This document shows, piece by piece, positions 1 through 5,718 of a stretch of DNA of 5,718 bases. Origin of the DNA: Azoarcus sp. GTDB taxonomy: Bacteria; Pseudomonadota; Gammaproteobacteria; Burkholderiales; Rhodocyclaceae. Each line of letters begins with the position of its first letter. The first letter of the stretch is position 1. The notes below the pieces were generated by a model. That model made no database searches. It saw only the letters and a list, made by a program, of their open reading frames with translations, and had not been told where the DNA came from. The stretch lies in contig JAITWP010000016.1 in NCBI GenBank assembly GCA_031285365.1, positions 1 through 5,718 on the forward strand, given 5' to 3'. The translations under genes and the position numbers were made by a program.

Positions 1-1
1 G

Positions 2-73
2 CGGGTTTGGGTGAAGATTCACACCCTTTGCTTTTTGAGCAATATTTCACGCTTTAAGGAAAAAAATCCTTAA
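2..73 (+). CDS. Possible C-terminal tail of a transposase (partial, left-truncated)
   Basis: An open frame enters from the left edge and gives 23 residues (starting RVWVKIHTLCFLSNISRF, ending in lysine, asparagine and proline) before TAA at 71-73. The mix of aromatic, hydrophobic and basic residues resembles the last helix of many DDE transposases, and the stop lies about 20 bp from the presumed element end, a common arrangement in insertion sequences. I cannot assign a family from so few residues. A second frame, starting at base 1, is also open up to TAA at 55-57, so the frame choice is uncertain. It is listed because it is the only coding candidate in the foreign segment. A chance open frame in AT-rich DNA is a real alternative. 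Confidence 0.25.
   Translation, partial: RVWVKIHTLCFLSNISRFKEKNP
54..73. repeat. Short inverted repeat next to the nuoN break
   Basis: TTAAGGA (54-60) and TCCTTAA (67-73) are perfect 7-bp inverted arms separated by six A residues. The right arm also begins the perfect 10-bp palindrome TCCTTAAGGA (67-76). The hairpin contains the new nuoN stop codon (54-56, read on the minus strand) and one candidate transposase stop (71-73). No run of T follows the stem on either strand, so it is not a standard Rho-independent terminator. It may be part of the end structure of the presumed mobile element. Confidence 0.4.
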
Positions 74-1145
74 GGAACCTTTGAACAACTCCCCGCGAGA
101 GCAGCACGACCATACCGAACGCGGCCAGAGTCATGAGCGCGTAGGCAATGGCGTAGAACATGGCGCTGCTGTAACCCGTGCCATCGCCACCCGAGAGCAG
201 TCCCAGCAACATGAAACCCATATGCGAGATGCCGGAGTAGGCCAGCATGCGCTTGATGTTGTGCTGTATCAGCGCCGCAAAATTGCCAAGGACGATGGAG
301 GTGGCAGCAACCAGCAGCAACATGGTCTGCCAATGCCCGGCAAGGTCGGGCAACGCTCCGGCCAACAGGCGCATTGCCAGCGCGAAAGCGGCAAGCTTGG
401 GCGCGCTGGACAGGATGAGCGTAACGGCGGTCGGTGCCCCCTGATAGACATCGGGAACCCACATGTGGAAAGGCGCAACCCCCAGCTTGAACGAGATACC
501 CGCAATGAGAAAGACGAGGCCGAAGAGCAGCACCGTCATGTTGGCGCTCCCGTCGAATACAGCCTCTTTCACGGCTGACAACTCCAGCGTGCCGGTCGCG
601 CCATAGATCATCGACATGCCGTAGAGCAGCAGACCGGAAGCGAGCGCCCCCAGCACGAAATACTTCATTCCGGCCTCGGTGGAGCGCACCGTATCGCGGT
701 CGAACGCGACCAGCGCGTAGAGCGACAGCGACATCATTTCCAGGCCAACGTAGAGAACCAGCAGATGGTTGGCGGTAATCATCACCATCATGCCGAGAGC
801 GGAGAGGAGCGCGAGCAGGTAATACTCGGGGCGGTCGAGCTTGCGCTCGGCAAGATAGCCGCGCCCGTAAAGCAACGCGATCATCATCGAGAAATACACC
901 ATCAGCTTGAGAATGCCGCCCGGTTGATCACGCACGAACATGTTGTTGAAAGCAAAATCGCTTTCAACATCCAGGGTAAAAAACGTGATGAAAGCCGCCA
1001 CGATCAGCGTGACCTGGGCAAGCGAATAGGCCAGGCCACGCGCGATGCCACGGACAAAAGCCGTCGCCAGCATGATCCCCAGGATCATGATTGCGACGAA
1101 AATTTCTGCCGTCGCCGAGTAAAGATCAGAAACATCAAAGTTCAT
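54..1145 (-). CDS. nuoN: NADH-quinone oxidoreductase subunit N, C-terminally truncated (disrupted gene)
   Basis: NuoN is one of three antiporter-like proton-pumping subunits in the complex I membrane arm. The ATG at 1145 gives MNFDVSDL, a typical start, with a weak GGA 10 bp upstream. The family's polar axis is present up to helix 11: E136 (GLEMMS, helix 5), K161 (GMKYFVLGA), K220 (SFKLGVAPFH), K250 (SSAPK) and K298 (NIKRMLAYS). The first four lie three residues beyond the E. coli positions 133, 158, 217 and 247. Family-like sequence ends at about residue 351 (VVLLSR), just after helix 11. The last 12 residues (GVVQRFLKDFFP) come from foreign DNA. The full-length family is about 480-490 residues, so about 130 are missing, including helices 12-14 and the helix-12 lysine (K395 in E. 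coli). As read, the product is probably not a working pump subunit and the gene may be a pseudogene. It follows nuoM after 44 bp and is normally the last nuo gene. Confidence 0.93.
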   Translation of the reverse strand: MNFDVSDLYSATAEIFVAIMILGIMLATAFVRGIARGLAYSLAQVTLIVAAFITFFTLDVESDFAFNNMFVRDQPGGILKLMVYFSMMIALLYGRGYLAERKLDRPEYYLLALLSALGMMVMITANHLLVLYVGLEMMSLSLYALVAFDRDTVRSTEAGMKYFVLGALASGLLLYGMSMIYGATGTLELSAVKEAVFDGSANMTVLLFGLVFLIAGISFKLGVAPFHMWVPDVYQGAPTAVTLILSSAPKLAAFALAMRLLAGALPDLAGHWQTMLLLVAATSIVLGNFAALIQHNIKRMLAYSGISHMGFMLLGLLSGGDGTGYSSAMFYAIAYALMTLAAFGMVVLLSRGVVQRFLKDFFP

Positions 1146-1189
1146 CTTTCGATCGTCCGTTATCGGGCCATACCTGCACAGGAAAATGC

Positions 1190-2674
1190 TTATAGCGGTA
1201 TTTTGACGCTATTGGCACTTTCCAGGAGATTACTCACCGAAGCGTGCATCACCTCGGTGAAGGGGAAGGGATACAAACCCATTGCCAGCACGCACAGGGC
1301 GAGCACGGCAAGGAAAAAGAATTCGCGCCGGTTGATGTCGGCAAGTCCGGCCACCTTCTCGTTCGCCACCTCGCCGAACACCACGCGCTTGTACATCCAC
1401 AGCGTGTAGGCCGCGCCAAGAATCAGGGTGGTCGCCGCAAGGAAGGCGATCCCGAAGTTGACCTTCATTGCGCCGAGGATGACGGTAAATTCACCGACAA
1501 AACCACTCGTTCCAGGCAAACCGGCATTGGCCATCGCGAAGAGCATGAAGAAAGCGGCAAATTTCGGCATGGTATTCACTACGCCGCCATAATCGGTAAT
1601 CTGCCGTGAGTGCATACGATCGTAAAGTACGCCGATGCACAGGAACATCGCGCCGGAAATGAAGCCGTGAGAAATCATCTGGATGAGCGCACCCTCGATG
1701 CCCAGTTCATTGAACATGAAGAAACCGAGGGTAACGAACCCCATGTGCGAAACCGACGAATAGGCAACGAGCTTTTTCATGTCGGTCTGCGCCAGCGCCA
1801 CGAAACCGATGTAGACCACCGCAATCAGCGACAACCCGATGACGAACCAACTGTATTCCCTGCACGCGTCCGGCACGATGGGCAACGCAAACCGGACGAA
1901 ACCGTAGGCGCCGAGTTTCAGGGCAATGGCCGCCAGTATGACCGAGCCACCCGTGGGCGCTTCGACATGGGCATCCGGCAACCAGGTATGTATCGGCCAC
2001 ATCGGTACCTTGACCCCGAAGGCAACGAGGAAAGCGAAGAACATCAATGTCTGCACACCCATCGCCAGCGGCGTTTTATGCCAATCAAGAATCTCGAAGC
2101 TGCCGGTCGTGTTGTAAAGATAGATGAGTGCCAGCAGCAGCAGCAATGAGCCGGCCAATGTGAAGAGGAAGAACTTGAAGGCCGCGTAGACCCGGTTCGC
2201 GCCACCCCAGACACCAATGATGAGATAAAGCGGAATCAGCGAGGCTTCAAAGAAGATATAGAACAGCACGCCGTCGAGCGCCGAGAAAATGCCGTTCATC
2301 AGCCCGGACATGATGAGGAAGGCCGCCATGTACTGCGCCACCCGGCTGCGGATGGAGTCCCACCCCGCGACCACCACGATGACCGTCATGAAGGAATTCA
2401 GCAGTACGAACCACAGGGAGATACCGTCGATACCGAGGTGATAGTTGATGTTGAAATGCTTGATCCAGGAATGCATTTCGCTGAACTGCATGGCGGCGGT
2501 GCCCGCATCGAAACCGACATAAAGCGGAATGGTGACGGCGAAACCCAGGATTGCAGTCAGTAGAGCCGCCATGCGCGCCATGCGGGCATTGGTATCCGGC
2601 CCGGTGGCCAGCACCAGCAGCCCGCCGAGTATCGGTATCCATATCGCCAGACTGAGGTAGGGAATAGTCGTCAT
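1190..2674 (-). CDS. nuoM: NADH-quinone oxidoreductase subunit M
   Basis: NuoM is the middle antiporter-like subunit of the complex I membrane arm, a 14-helix inner-membrane protein that moves protons when quinone is reduced. At 494 residues it has normal length. Key residues are visible: E143 in the helix-5 motif FFEASLIPLYL, K222 in FGVKVPMWPIHTWLPDAH with nearby H229 and H235, K253 in ALKLGAYG on broken helix 8, the DMKKLVAYSSVSHMG segment (299-312), H336 in QMISHGF, and E395 in GFVGEF on helix 12. NuoM uses glutamate at this last site, where NuoL and NuoN use lysine, so E395 separates it from its paralogues. The ATG at 2674 is preceded by a weak GGA 8 bp upstream. An out-of-frame ATG just upstream (2680-2682) opens only four codons and its TGA overlaps the nuoM start. 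The gene lies 61 bp after nuoL and 44 bp before nuoN. Nothing suggests damage. Confidence 0.98.
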   Translation of the reverse strand: MTTIPYLSLAIWIPILGGLLVLATGPDTNARMARMAALLTAILGFAVTIPLYVGFDAGTAAMQFSEMHSWIKHFNINYHLGIDGISLWFVLLNSFMTVIVVVAGWDSIRSRVAQYMAAFLIMSGLMNGIFSALDGVLFYIFFEASLIPLYLIIGVWGGANRVYAAFKFFLFTLAGSLLLLLALIYLYNTTGSFEILDWHKTPLAMGVQTLMFFAFLVAFGVKVPMWPIHTWLPDAHVEAPTGGSVILAAIALKLGAYGFVRFALPIVPDACREYSWFVIGLSLIAVVYIGFVALAQTDMKKLVAYSSVSHMGFVTLGFFMFNELGIEGALIQMISHGFISGAMFLCIGVLYDRMHSRQITDYGGVVNTMPKFAAFFMLFAMANAGLPGTSGFVGEFTVILGAMKVNFGIAFLAATTLILGAAYTLWMYKRVVFGEVANEKVAGLADINRREFFFLAVLALCVLAMGLYPFPFTEVMHASVSNLLESANSVKIPL

Positions 2675-2735
2675 CGTTGCATTCCGTTCAATGTGCCATT
2701 TGCGGCGCGTTCTCTCTCGTTATCCGCTTGCCCGT

Positions 2736-4712
2736 TCAACTGAAGAAAACCCAGAAAGTCAGCAGGACAAAGACCCCGACGATCATGGTGAAGGCGTACT
2801 GATACAGGTAGCCTGTCTGGAACAGGCCGGTGACACGCGCTATCAGCGTCACCAGCCGGGACGAACCCGACACCCCGACGCCGTCGATCAGCCCCTGCTC
2901 GCCCTTGCTCCACAAGCTGCTGCCCAGCTTGCGTGCGCCGCCTGCAAAAACAATCTCGTTGAAACGGTCGAAGTAATACTTGTTTTCCAGCACGGTATGG
3001 ATGTTGGCAAATTTGCTCCGGATGGCCGCAGGCAGTTCGGGTTTGCGGAGGTAGAACACCCAGGCGGTCACGACTCCGGCCAGCGCCAGCCAGAACGGCG
3101 GAGTCATGAAACCATGCAGCACCAGGCCCAGCGGGCTTTGGAGGGAATCTGCAATGGCCTTGAAACCGGCGCCGTCGATAATCGCACTACCAAACCAACC
3201 CTCGCCCAGCATCGGCCCAATGGTGAAAAAACCGATCAGAACGGATGGTATCGCCAGCAGGATCAGCGGCAGGGTCACCACCCACGGCGTTTCGTGCGGT
3301 TTCTGCCCCGGCGCGAGACCATGGTGATGGCCGTCGTCATGCCCATGATGCGCCTTCCCGAAGCGTTCCTCGCCGTGGAAGACAAGGAAATACATCCGGA
3401 AGGAATAGAACGCGGTCACGAACACCCCGATGTTCACGCAGAGAAGCGCGTAGGTGGAGCCGAAAATCGAGGATTGACCCACCGCCATGATGATCGAATC
3501 CTTGGAATAGAAACCGGAAAAGAATGGCGTTCCGATCAGGGCCAGCGAACCGATCAGCGATGTCACCCAGGTGATCGGCATGTACTTTCGCAGCCCTCCC
3601 ATGTTGCGGATATCCTGCTCGTGATGCATGGCGATGATGACCGAACCCGCCGCGAGGAAGAGCAGCGCCTTGAAGAACGCGTGCGTCATCAGGTGGTAGA
3701 CGCCTGCGGAATAAGCCGACGCACCGAGCGCCACCGTCATGTAGCCCAACTGCGACAGGGTGGAATACGCCACCACGCGCTTGATGTCGTTCTGGACGAT
3801 GCCAAGGAAACCCATGAAGAGCGCCGTGGTCGCACCGATGATCAGCACGAAGGAAAGCGCAGCTTCGGAAAACTCGAAGAGCGGCGACATCCTCGCCACC
3901 ATGAAAATGCCCGCCGTCACCATCGTCGCGGCGTGGATCAGGGCGGAAATCGGCGTCGGGCCTTCCATCGAATCGGGCAGCCATACATGCAGGGGAACCT
4001 GCGCCGACTTGCCCATCGCGCCGATGAAAAGACAGATGCAGATCGTGGTGAGCAGGGGCCAGCCCAGGCCCGCCACTTCCATTCCCGCCAGTCTTGAGGC
4101 GGAATCGAACGCATCCGTATAAGCGAGGCTGCCGGTGAAGGCAACGATCAGGGCGATGCCGAGCAGAAAACCGAAATCCCCCACGCGATTGACCAGAAAC
4201 GCTTTCAGGTTGGCGTAAATCGCCGTCGGCCGCTTGTACCAGAAACCGATCAACAGGTAGGAAACCAGCCCTACCGCTTCCCATCCGAAGAAAAGCTGGA
4301 GGAAGTTGTTGGACATCACCAGCATCAGCATCGAAAAGGTAAAGAGCGAGATATAGCTGAAAAACCGCTGATAGCCGGGATCTTCGGACATGTAGCCGAT
4401 CGTGTAGATGTGCACCATCAGGGAGACGAAAGTGACGACCAGCATCATCACCACGGTCAGTTTGTCGATCAGGAAGCCAACCTCGAAATTCACCCCGCCT
4501 GCCTGCATCCAGGTATAGACGGCACCGTTGAAGGTGTTCCCGGCCTGCACGTCCTGGAAGATCACCACCGAAATGATGAAGGAGATCAGCACACCGGCAA
4601 TGGCGACACAATGCGCGCCGGTGCGCCCGATCTGTTTACCGAACAGGCCGGCAATGATTGCCCCGAGAAGCGGCGCAAGCGGCACGAGAAGATAGAGCGT
4701 TGTCATGTCCAT
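2736..4712 (-). CDS. nuoL: NADH-quinone oxidoreductase subunit L
   Basis: NuoL is the most distal antiporter-like subunit of complex I. It pumps protons and carries the long lateral helix that runs along NuoM and NuoN. The family core is intact: E145 (GWEAVGLVSYLL, helix 5), D179 (NRVGDF), K235 (GKSAQVPLHVWLPD), H260 (LIHAATMVTAG, broken helix 8), K311 (NDIKRVVAYST), H340, H344 and K348 (YHLMTHAFFKALLF), and K404/D405 (FYSKDS, helix 12). Up to K348 these match E. coli positions shifted by one to six residues. A His-rich loop (residues 446-473) follows helix 13. The region from about 563 to 620 should form the lateral helix, and a last membrane segment (about 639-657) anchors the C-terminus. 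At 658 residues it is longer than the 613 of E. coli, partly because of the His loop. The ATG at 4712 is preferred to the in-frame ATG at 4706, since AAGGA lies 12 bp rather than 18 bp away. It starts 15 bp after nuoK. Confidence 0.98.
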   Translation of the reverse strand: MDMTTLYLLVPLAPLLGAIIAGLFGKQIGRTGAHCVAIAGVLISFIISVVIFQDVQAGNTFNGAVYTWMQAGGVNFEVGFLIDKLTVVMMLVVTFVSLMVHIYTIGYMSEDPGYQRFFSYISLFTFSMLMLVMSNNFLQLFFGWEAVGLVSYLLIGFWYKRPTAIYANLKAFLVNRVGDFGFLLGIALIVAFTGSLAYTDAFDSASRLAGMEVAGLGWPLLTTICICLFIGAMGKSAQVPLHVWLPDSMEGPTPISALIHAATMVTAGIFMVARMSPLFEFSEAALSFVLIIGATTALFMGFLGIVQNDIKRVVAYSTLSQLGYMTVALGASAYSAGVYHLMTHAFFKALLFLAAGSVIIAMHHEQDIRNMGGLRKYMPITWVTSLIGSLALIGTPFFSGFYSKDSIIMAVGQSSIFGSTYALLCVNIGVFVTAFYSFRMYFLVFHGEERFGKAHHGHDDGHHHGLAPGQKPHETPWVVTLPLILLAIPSVLIGFFTIGPMLGEGWFGSAIIDGAGFKAIADSLQSPLGLVLHGFMTPPFWLALAGVVTAWVFYLRKPELPAAIRSKFANIHTVLENKYYFDRFNEIVFAGGARKLGSSLWSKGEQGLIDGVGVSGSSRLVTLIARVTGLFQTGYLYQYAFTMIVGVFVLLTFWVFFS

Positions 4713-4724
4713 AATCGTTGCGCG

Positions 4725-4729
4725 TCCTT
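4725..4729 (-). promoter_or_regulatory. nuoL ribosome binding site overlapping the nuoK stop codon
   Basis: AAGGA lies directly on the nuoK stop: TAA (4728-4730, minus strand) continues into AAGGA, so the two share the AA. The site is 12 bp before the ATG at 4712 and 18 bp before the ATG at 4706, which favours the upstream start. Such an overlap would allow ribosomes ending nuoK to restart on nuoL. Coupling is an inference. Confidence 0.6.
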
Positions 4730-5033
4730 ATCCCTTGAGGCTGTCCAGGTCATCCACGTGGATCGAGCGCCGGTTGCGGAACAGGGCGACGAGAATCGCC
4801 AGGCCGATGGCCGCTTCCGCCGCCGCCACGGTAAGAATGAAGAAAACGAAAACCTGCCCGGAGATGTCACCCATGTACCGCGAAAACGCGATGAAGTTGG
4901 TGTTGACCGCCAGCAGCATCAGTTCGACCGACATCAGGAGGACGATGAGATTCTTCCGGTTGAGGAAGATCCCGGTCACACCGATGGCGAACAGAATCGC
5001 ACTCAGGATGAGAAAGTGGGTTAGCGAAAGCAT
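4728..5033 (-). CDS. nuoK: NADH-quinone oxidoreductase subunit K
   Basis: NuoK is the small three-helix subunit (homologue of mitochondrial ND4L) between NuoJ and NuoN. It carries part of the charged axis that couples quinone reduction to proton movement. At 101 residues it has the usual length. Helix 1 spans about residues 5-23, helix 2 about 28-49 and helix 3 about 59-85. The two conserved membrane glutamates are E37 (LMSVELMLLAVN) and E73 (AAAEAAIGLAI), matching E. coli E36 and E72. The basic loop NRKN (25-28) on the cytoplasmic side is also typical. The ATG at 5033 has a strong Shine-Dalgarno, GGGGAG (5039-5044), at 5 bp spacing, the best in the window. It begins 22 bp after nuoJ and ends 15 bp before nuoL. 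Confidence 0.98.
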   Translation of the reverse strand: MLSLTHFLILSAILFAIGVTGIFLNRKNLIVLLMSVELMLLAVNTNFIAFSRYMGDISGQVFVFFILTVAAAEAAIGLAILVALFRNRRSIHVDDLDSLKG

Positions 5034-5038
5034 TGTGA

Positions 5039-5044
5039 CTCCCC
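5039..5044 (-). promoter_or_regulatory. Strong nuoK ribosome binding site
   Basis: GGGGAG on the minus strand lies 5 bp before the nuoK ATG at 5033, in the 22-bp spacer after nuoJ. It is clearly stronger than the weak GGA sites before nuoM and nuoN, and it fixes the nuoK start. Confidence 0.65.
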
Positions 5045-5055
5045 GTCTCGCGTAC

Positions 5056-5718
5056 TCATTGTCTTTCGTCCCCGCCCGGCTGCACCGGCTCTTCGGGCAC
5101 TTCCTTTTCGGACGCCATATTCACCAATATCATTCGATCCTCGGCACGGGCGGCAATCTGCTCTTCCGGCGAAATGTACTTCTCGGCACGCTTGCCGGCG
5201 CGGCGGCGCAGCGTCAGGGACACCGCCGCTATCATCGCCACCAGCAGTACCATCGCCGCAAGCTCGAACGGATAGGCATACTCGGTATAGAGCACCCGGC
5301 CCAGTTCGCAGATGTTGTTCGTGCACTCGATGGCAGGCGGCCTGGTCGGATCGACGGCGACAATGGTGGCCTCCGCCCCCGGCATCGGCGACTTGTCGCC
5401 AAAACCCTTCATCAGCACCAGCCCCATTTCGATAGCCAGTAACGCACCGACGACAGCCCCCACCGGCAGGAATTTCCAGAACCCTTCCCGCAGGCGGGCC
5501 AAATCAATATCGAGCATCATCACCACGAAGAGAAACAGCACCATCACCGCGCCGACATAGACCATGACCAGCACGATGGCGAGGAATTCAGCGGACAGCA
5601 GCAACCAGATGCCCCCGGCGCTGAAAAACGCCAGCACCAGAAACAGCGCCGCGTACACCGGATTACGTACAGTGACGACCTGTACTCCCGCAAAGACGAG
5701 GACTGCCGCAAAGAAGTA
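5056..5718 (-). CDS. nuoJ: NADH-quinone oxidoreductase subunit J (5' end outside window)
   Basis: NuoJ (homologue of ND6) is a five-helix membrane subunit next to NuoK and NuoA. Its third helix changes shape during turnover and links the quinone cavity to the proton channels. The frame is open to the right edge and gives 220 residues. The GTG at 5656-5658 could be taken as a start, but it is the valine of NPVYAALFLVLAFFSAGG, an internal family motif. The residues upstream (YFFAAVLVFAGVQVVTVR) are a normal first helix, so the true start lies just beyond 5718, probably fewer than ten codons away. Counting from the edge, helices are about 1-17, 22-41, 44-69, 83-104 and 151-170. Helix 3 has the conserved MVYVGAVMVLFLFVVMMLDI. 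A periplasmic loop (about 105-149) contains a CX4C pair (C132, C137), and a charged cytoplasmic tail of about 50 residues ends the protein. nuoK follows after 22 bp. Confidence 0.97.
   Translation of the reverse strand, partial: YFFAAVLVFAGVQVVTVRNPVYAALFLVLAFFSAGGIWLLLSAEFLAIVLVMVYVGAVMVLFLFVVMMLDIDLARLREGFWKFLPVGAVVGALLAIEMGLVLMKGFGDKSPMPGAEATIVAVDPTRPPAIECTNNICELGRVLYTEYAYPFELAAMVLLVAMIAAVSLTLRRRAGKRAEKYISPEEQIAARAEDRMILVNMASEKEVPEEPVQPGGDERQ

Larger units (their letters stand above)
1..93 (+). mobile_element. Probable end of an insertion sequence (one end only, family unknown) inserted in nuoN
   Basis: This stretch is unlike the rest of the window. Positions 1-90 contain 35 G/C bases (39%), against 57 (63%) in the next 90. 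It replaces the expected 3' third of nuoN. On the plus strand two frames are open from the left edge: one ends in TAA at 55-57, and the other, giving RVWVKIHTLCFLSNISRF and a few more residues, ends in TAA at 71-73. Either could be the C-terminus of a transposase. After the stop come the palindrome TCCTTAAGGA (67-76) and the sequence read inward from the junction as GGAGTTGTTCAAAGGTTCC (74-92), which could be a terminal inverted repeat. The partner repeat, the target duplication and the element's body are outside the window, so the call rests on position, composition and layout. A chromosomal rearrangement or an assembly join at a repeat would look the same. Confidence 0.45.

Noticed and set aside
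9..26. Short hairpin GTGAA-GA-TTCAC with flanking G/C as an operator or attachment site
   Set aside because: A 5-bp stem with a 2-base loop is too small to support a regulatory call, and it lies inside a possible coding frame.
54..73. Rho-independent terminator after truncated nuoN
   Set aside because: The stem is AT-rich, and the homopolymer run lies in the loop, not after the stem. No U-tract follows on either strand.
765..2149. Plus-strand open frames opposite nuoN and nuoM (such as 765-1409 and 1610-2149)
   Set aside because: They are antisense to conserved genes, crossing gene boundaries or lying wholly within one, and show no credible protein features.
2691..4097. A 468-codon open frame on the plus strand, opposite nuoL
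   Set aside because: It lies antisense to a gene with clear family motifs, is rich in His, Arg, Gln and Glu with no membrane or domain pattern, and has the composition expected of the reverse of GC-rich membrane-protein codons.
3337..4611. A 424-codon minus-strand frame inside nuoL in another frame
   Set aside because: It overlaps intact nuoL fully and has Arg/His/Gly-rich sequence without recognisable motifs. It is a shadow of GC-rich coding DNA.
5056..5658. nuoJ starting at the GTG at 5658
   Set aside because: The frame stays open to the window edge and the upstream residues form the family's normal first helix. The GTG codes for an internal valine in NPVYAALF.
1..5718. Novel system, CRISPR array, tRNA or rRNA gene
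   Set aside because: No repeated units, tRNA-like folds or rRNA motifs are visible, and nearly all bases are accounted for by complex I genes. The only non-standard segment is the left 93 bp.

Overview
The window is the distal part of a respiratory complex I operon (NADH:quinone oxidoreductase, nuo), read entirely from the minus strand. In transcription order, right to left, it holds nuoJ, nuoK, nuoL, nuoM and nuoN. These are five membrane-arm subunits: three antiporter-like pumping subunits (L, M, N) and two small subunits (J, K) that help link the quinone site to the pumping modules. The gene order, the protein lengths and segments such as the NuoJ stretch NPVYAALFLVLAFFSAGG are what I associate with Betaproteobacteria. 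This lineage call is inference from recalled family sequences, and I would not name a genus. Coding DNA is GC-rich, about 63% by count over positions 91-180.

Layout: nuoJ (5056 to the right edge) lacks only its extreme N-terminus, which lies outside the window. nuoK (4728-5033), nuoL (2736-4712) and nuoM (1190-2674) look complete and carry the expected charged and histidine residues of their families. The spacers are 22, 15, 61 and 44 bp, consistent with one polycistronic unit. I see no internal promoter or terminator.

The odd part is the left edge. nuoN starts normally at 1145 and matches its family to about residue 351 (position 93). It then runs into unrelated AT-rich DNA (35 G/C in positions 1-90) that adds about 12 foreign residues and a stop. 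About 130 C-terminal residues are missing, roughly transmembrane helices 12-14, including the helix-12 lysine of the proton path. The foreign 90 bp has open plus-strand frames ending in TAA at 55-57 and 71-73, then a short palindrome-rich stretch up to the junction. That fits the 3' end and terminal repeat of an insertion sequence whose body lies left of the window. The family is not recognised, and only one end is visible.

Apart from this disruption the window is ordinary complex I DNA. I found no undescribed system. Smaller curiosities are a CX4C pair in the periplasmic loop of NuoJ and a His-rich loop in NuoL.
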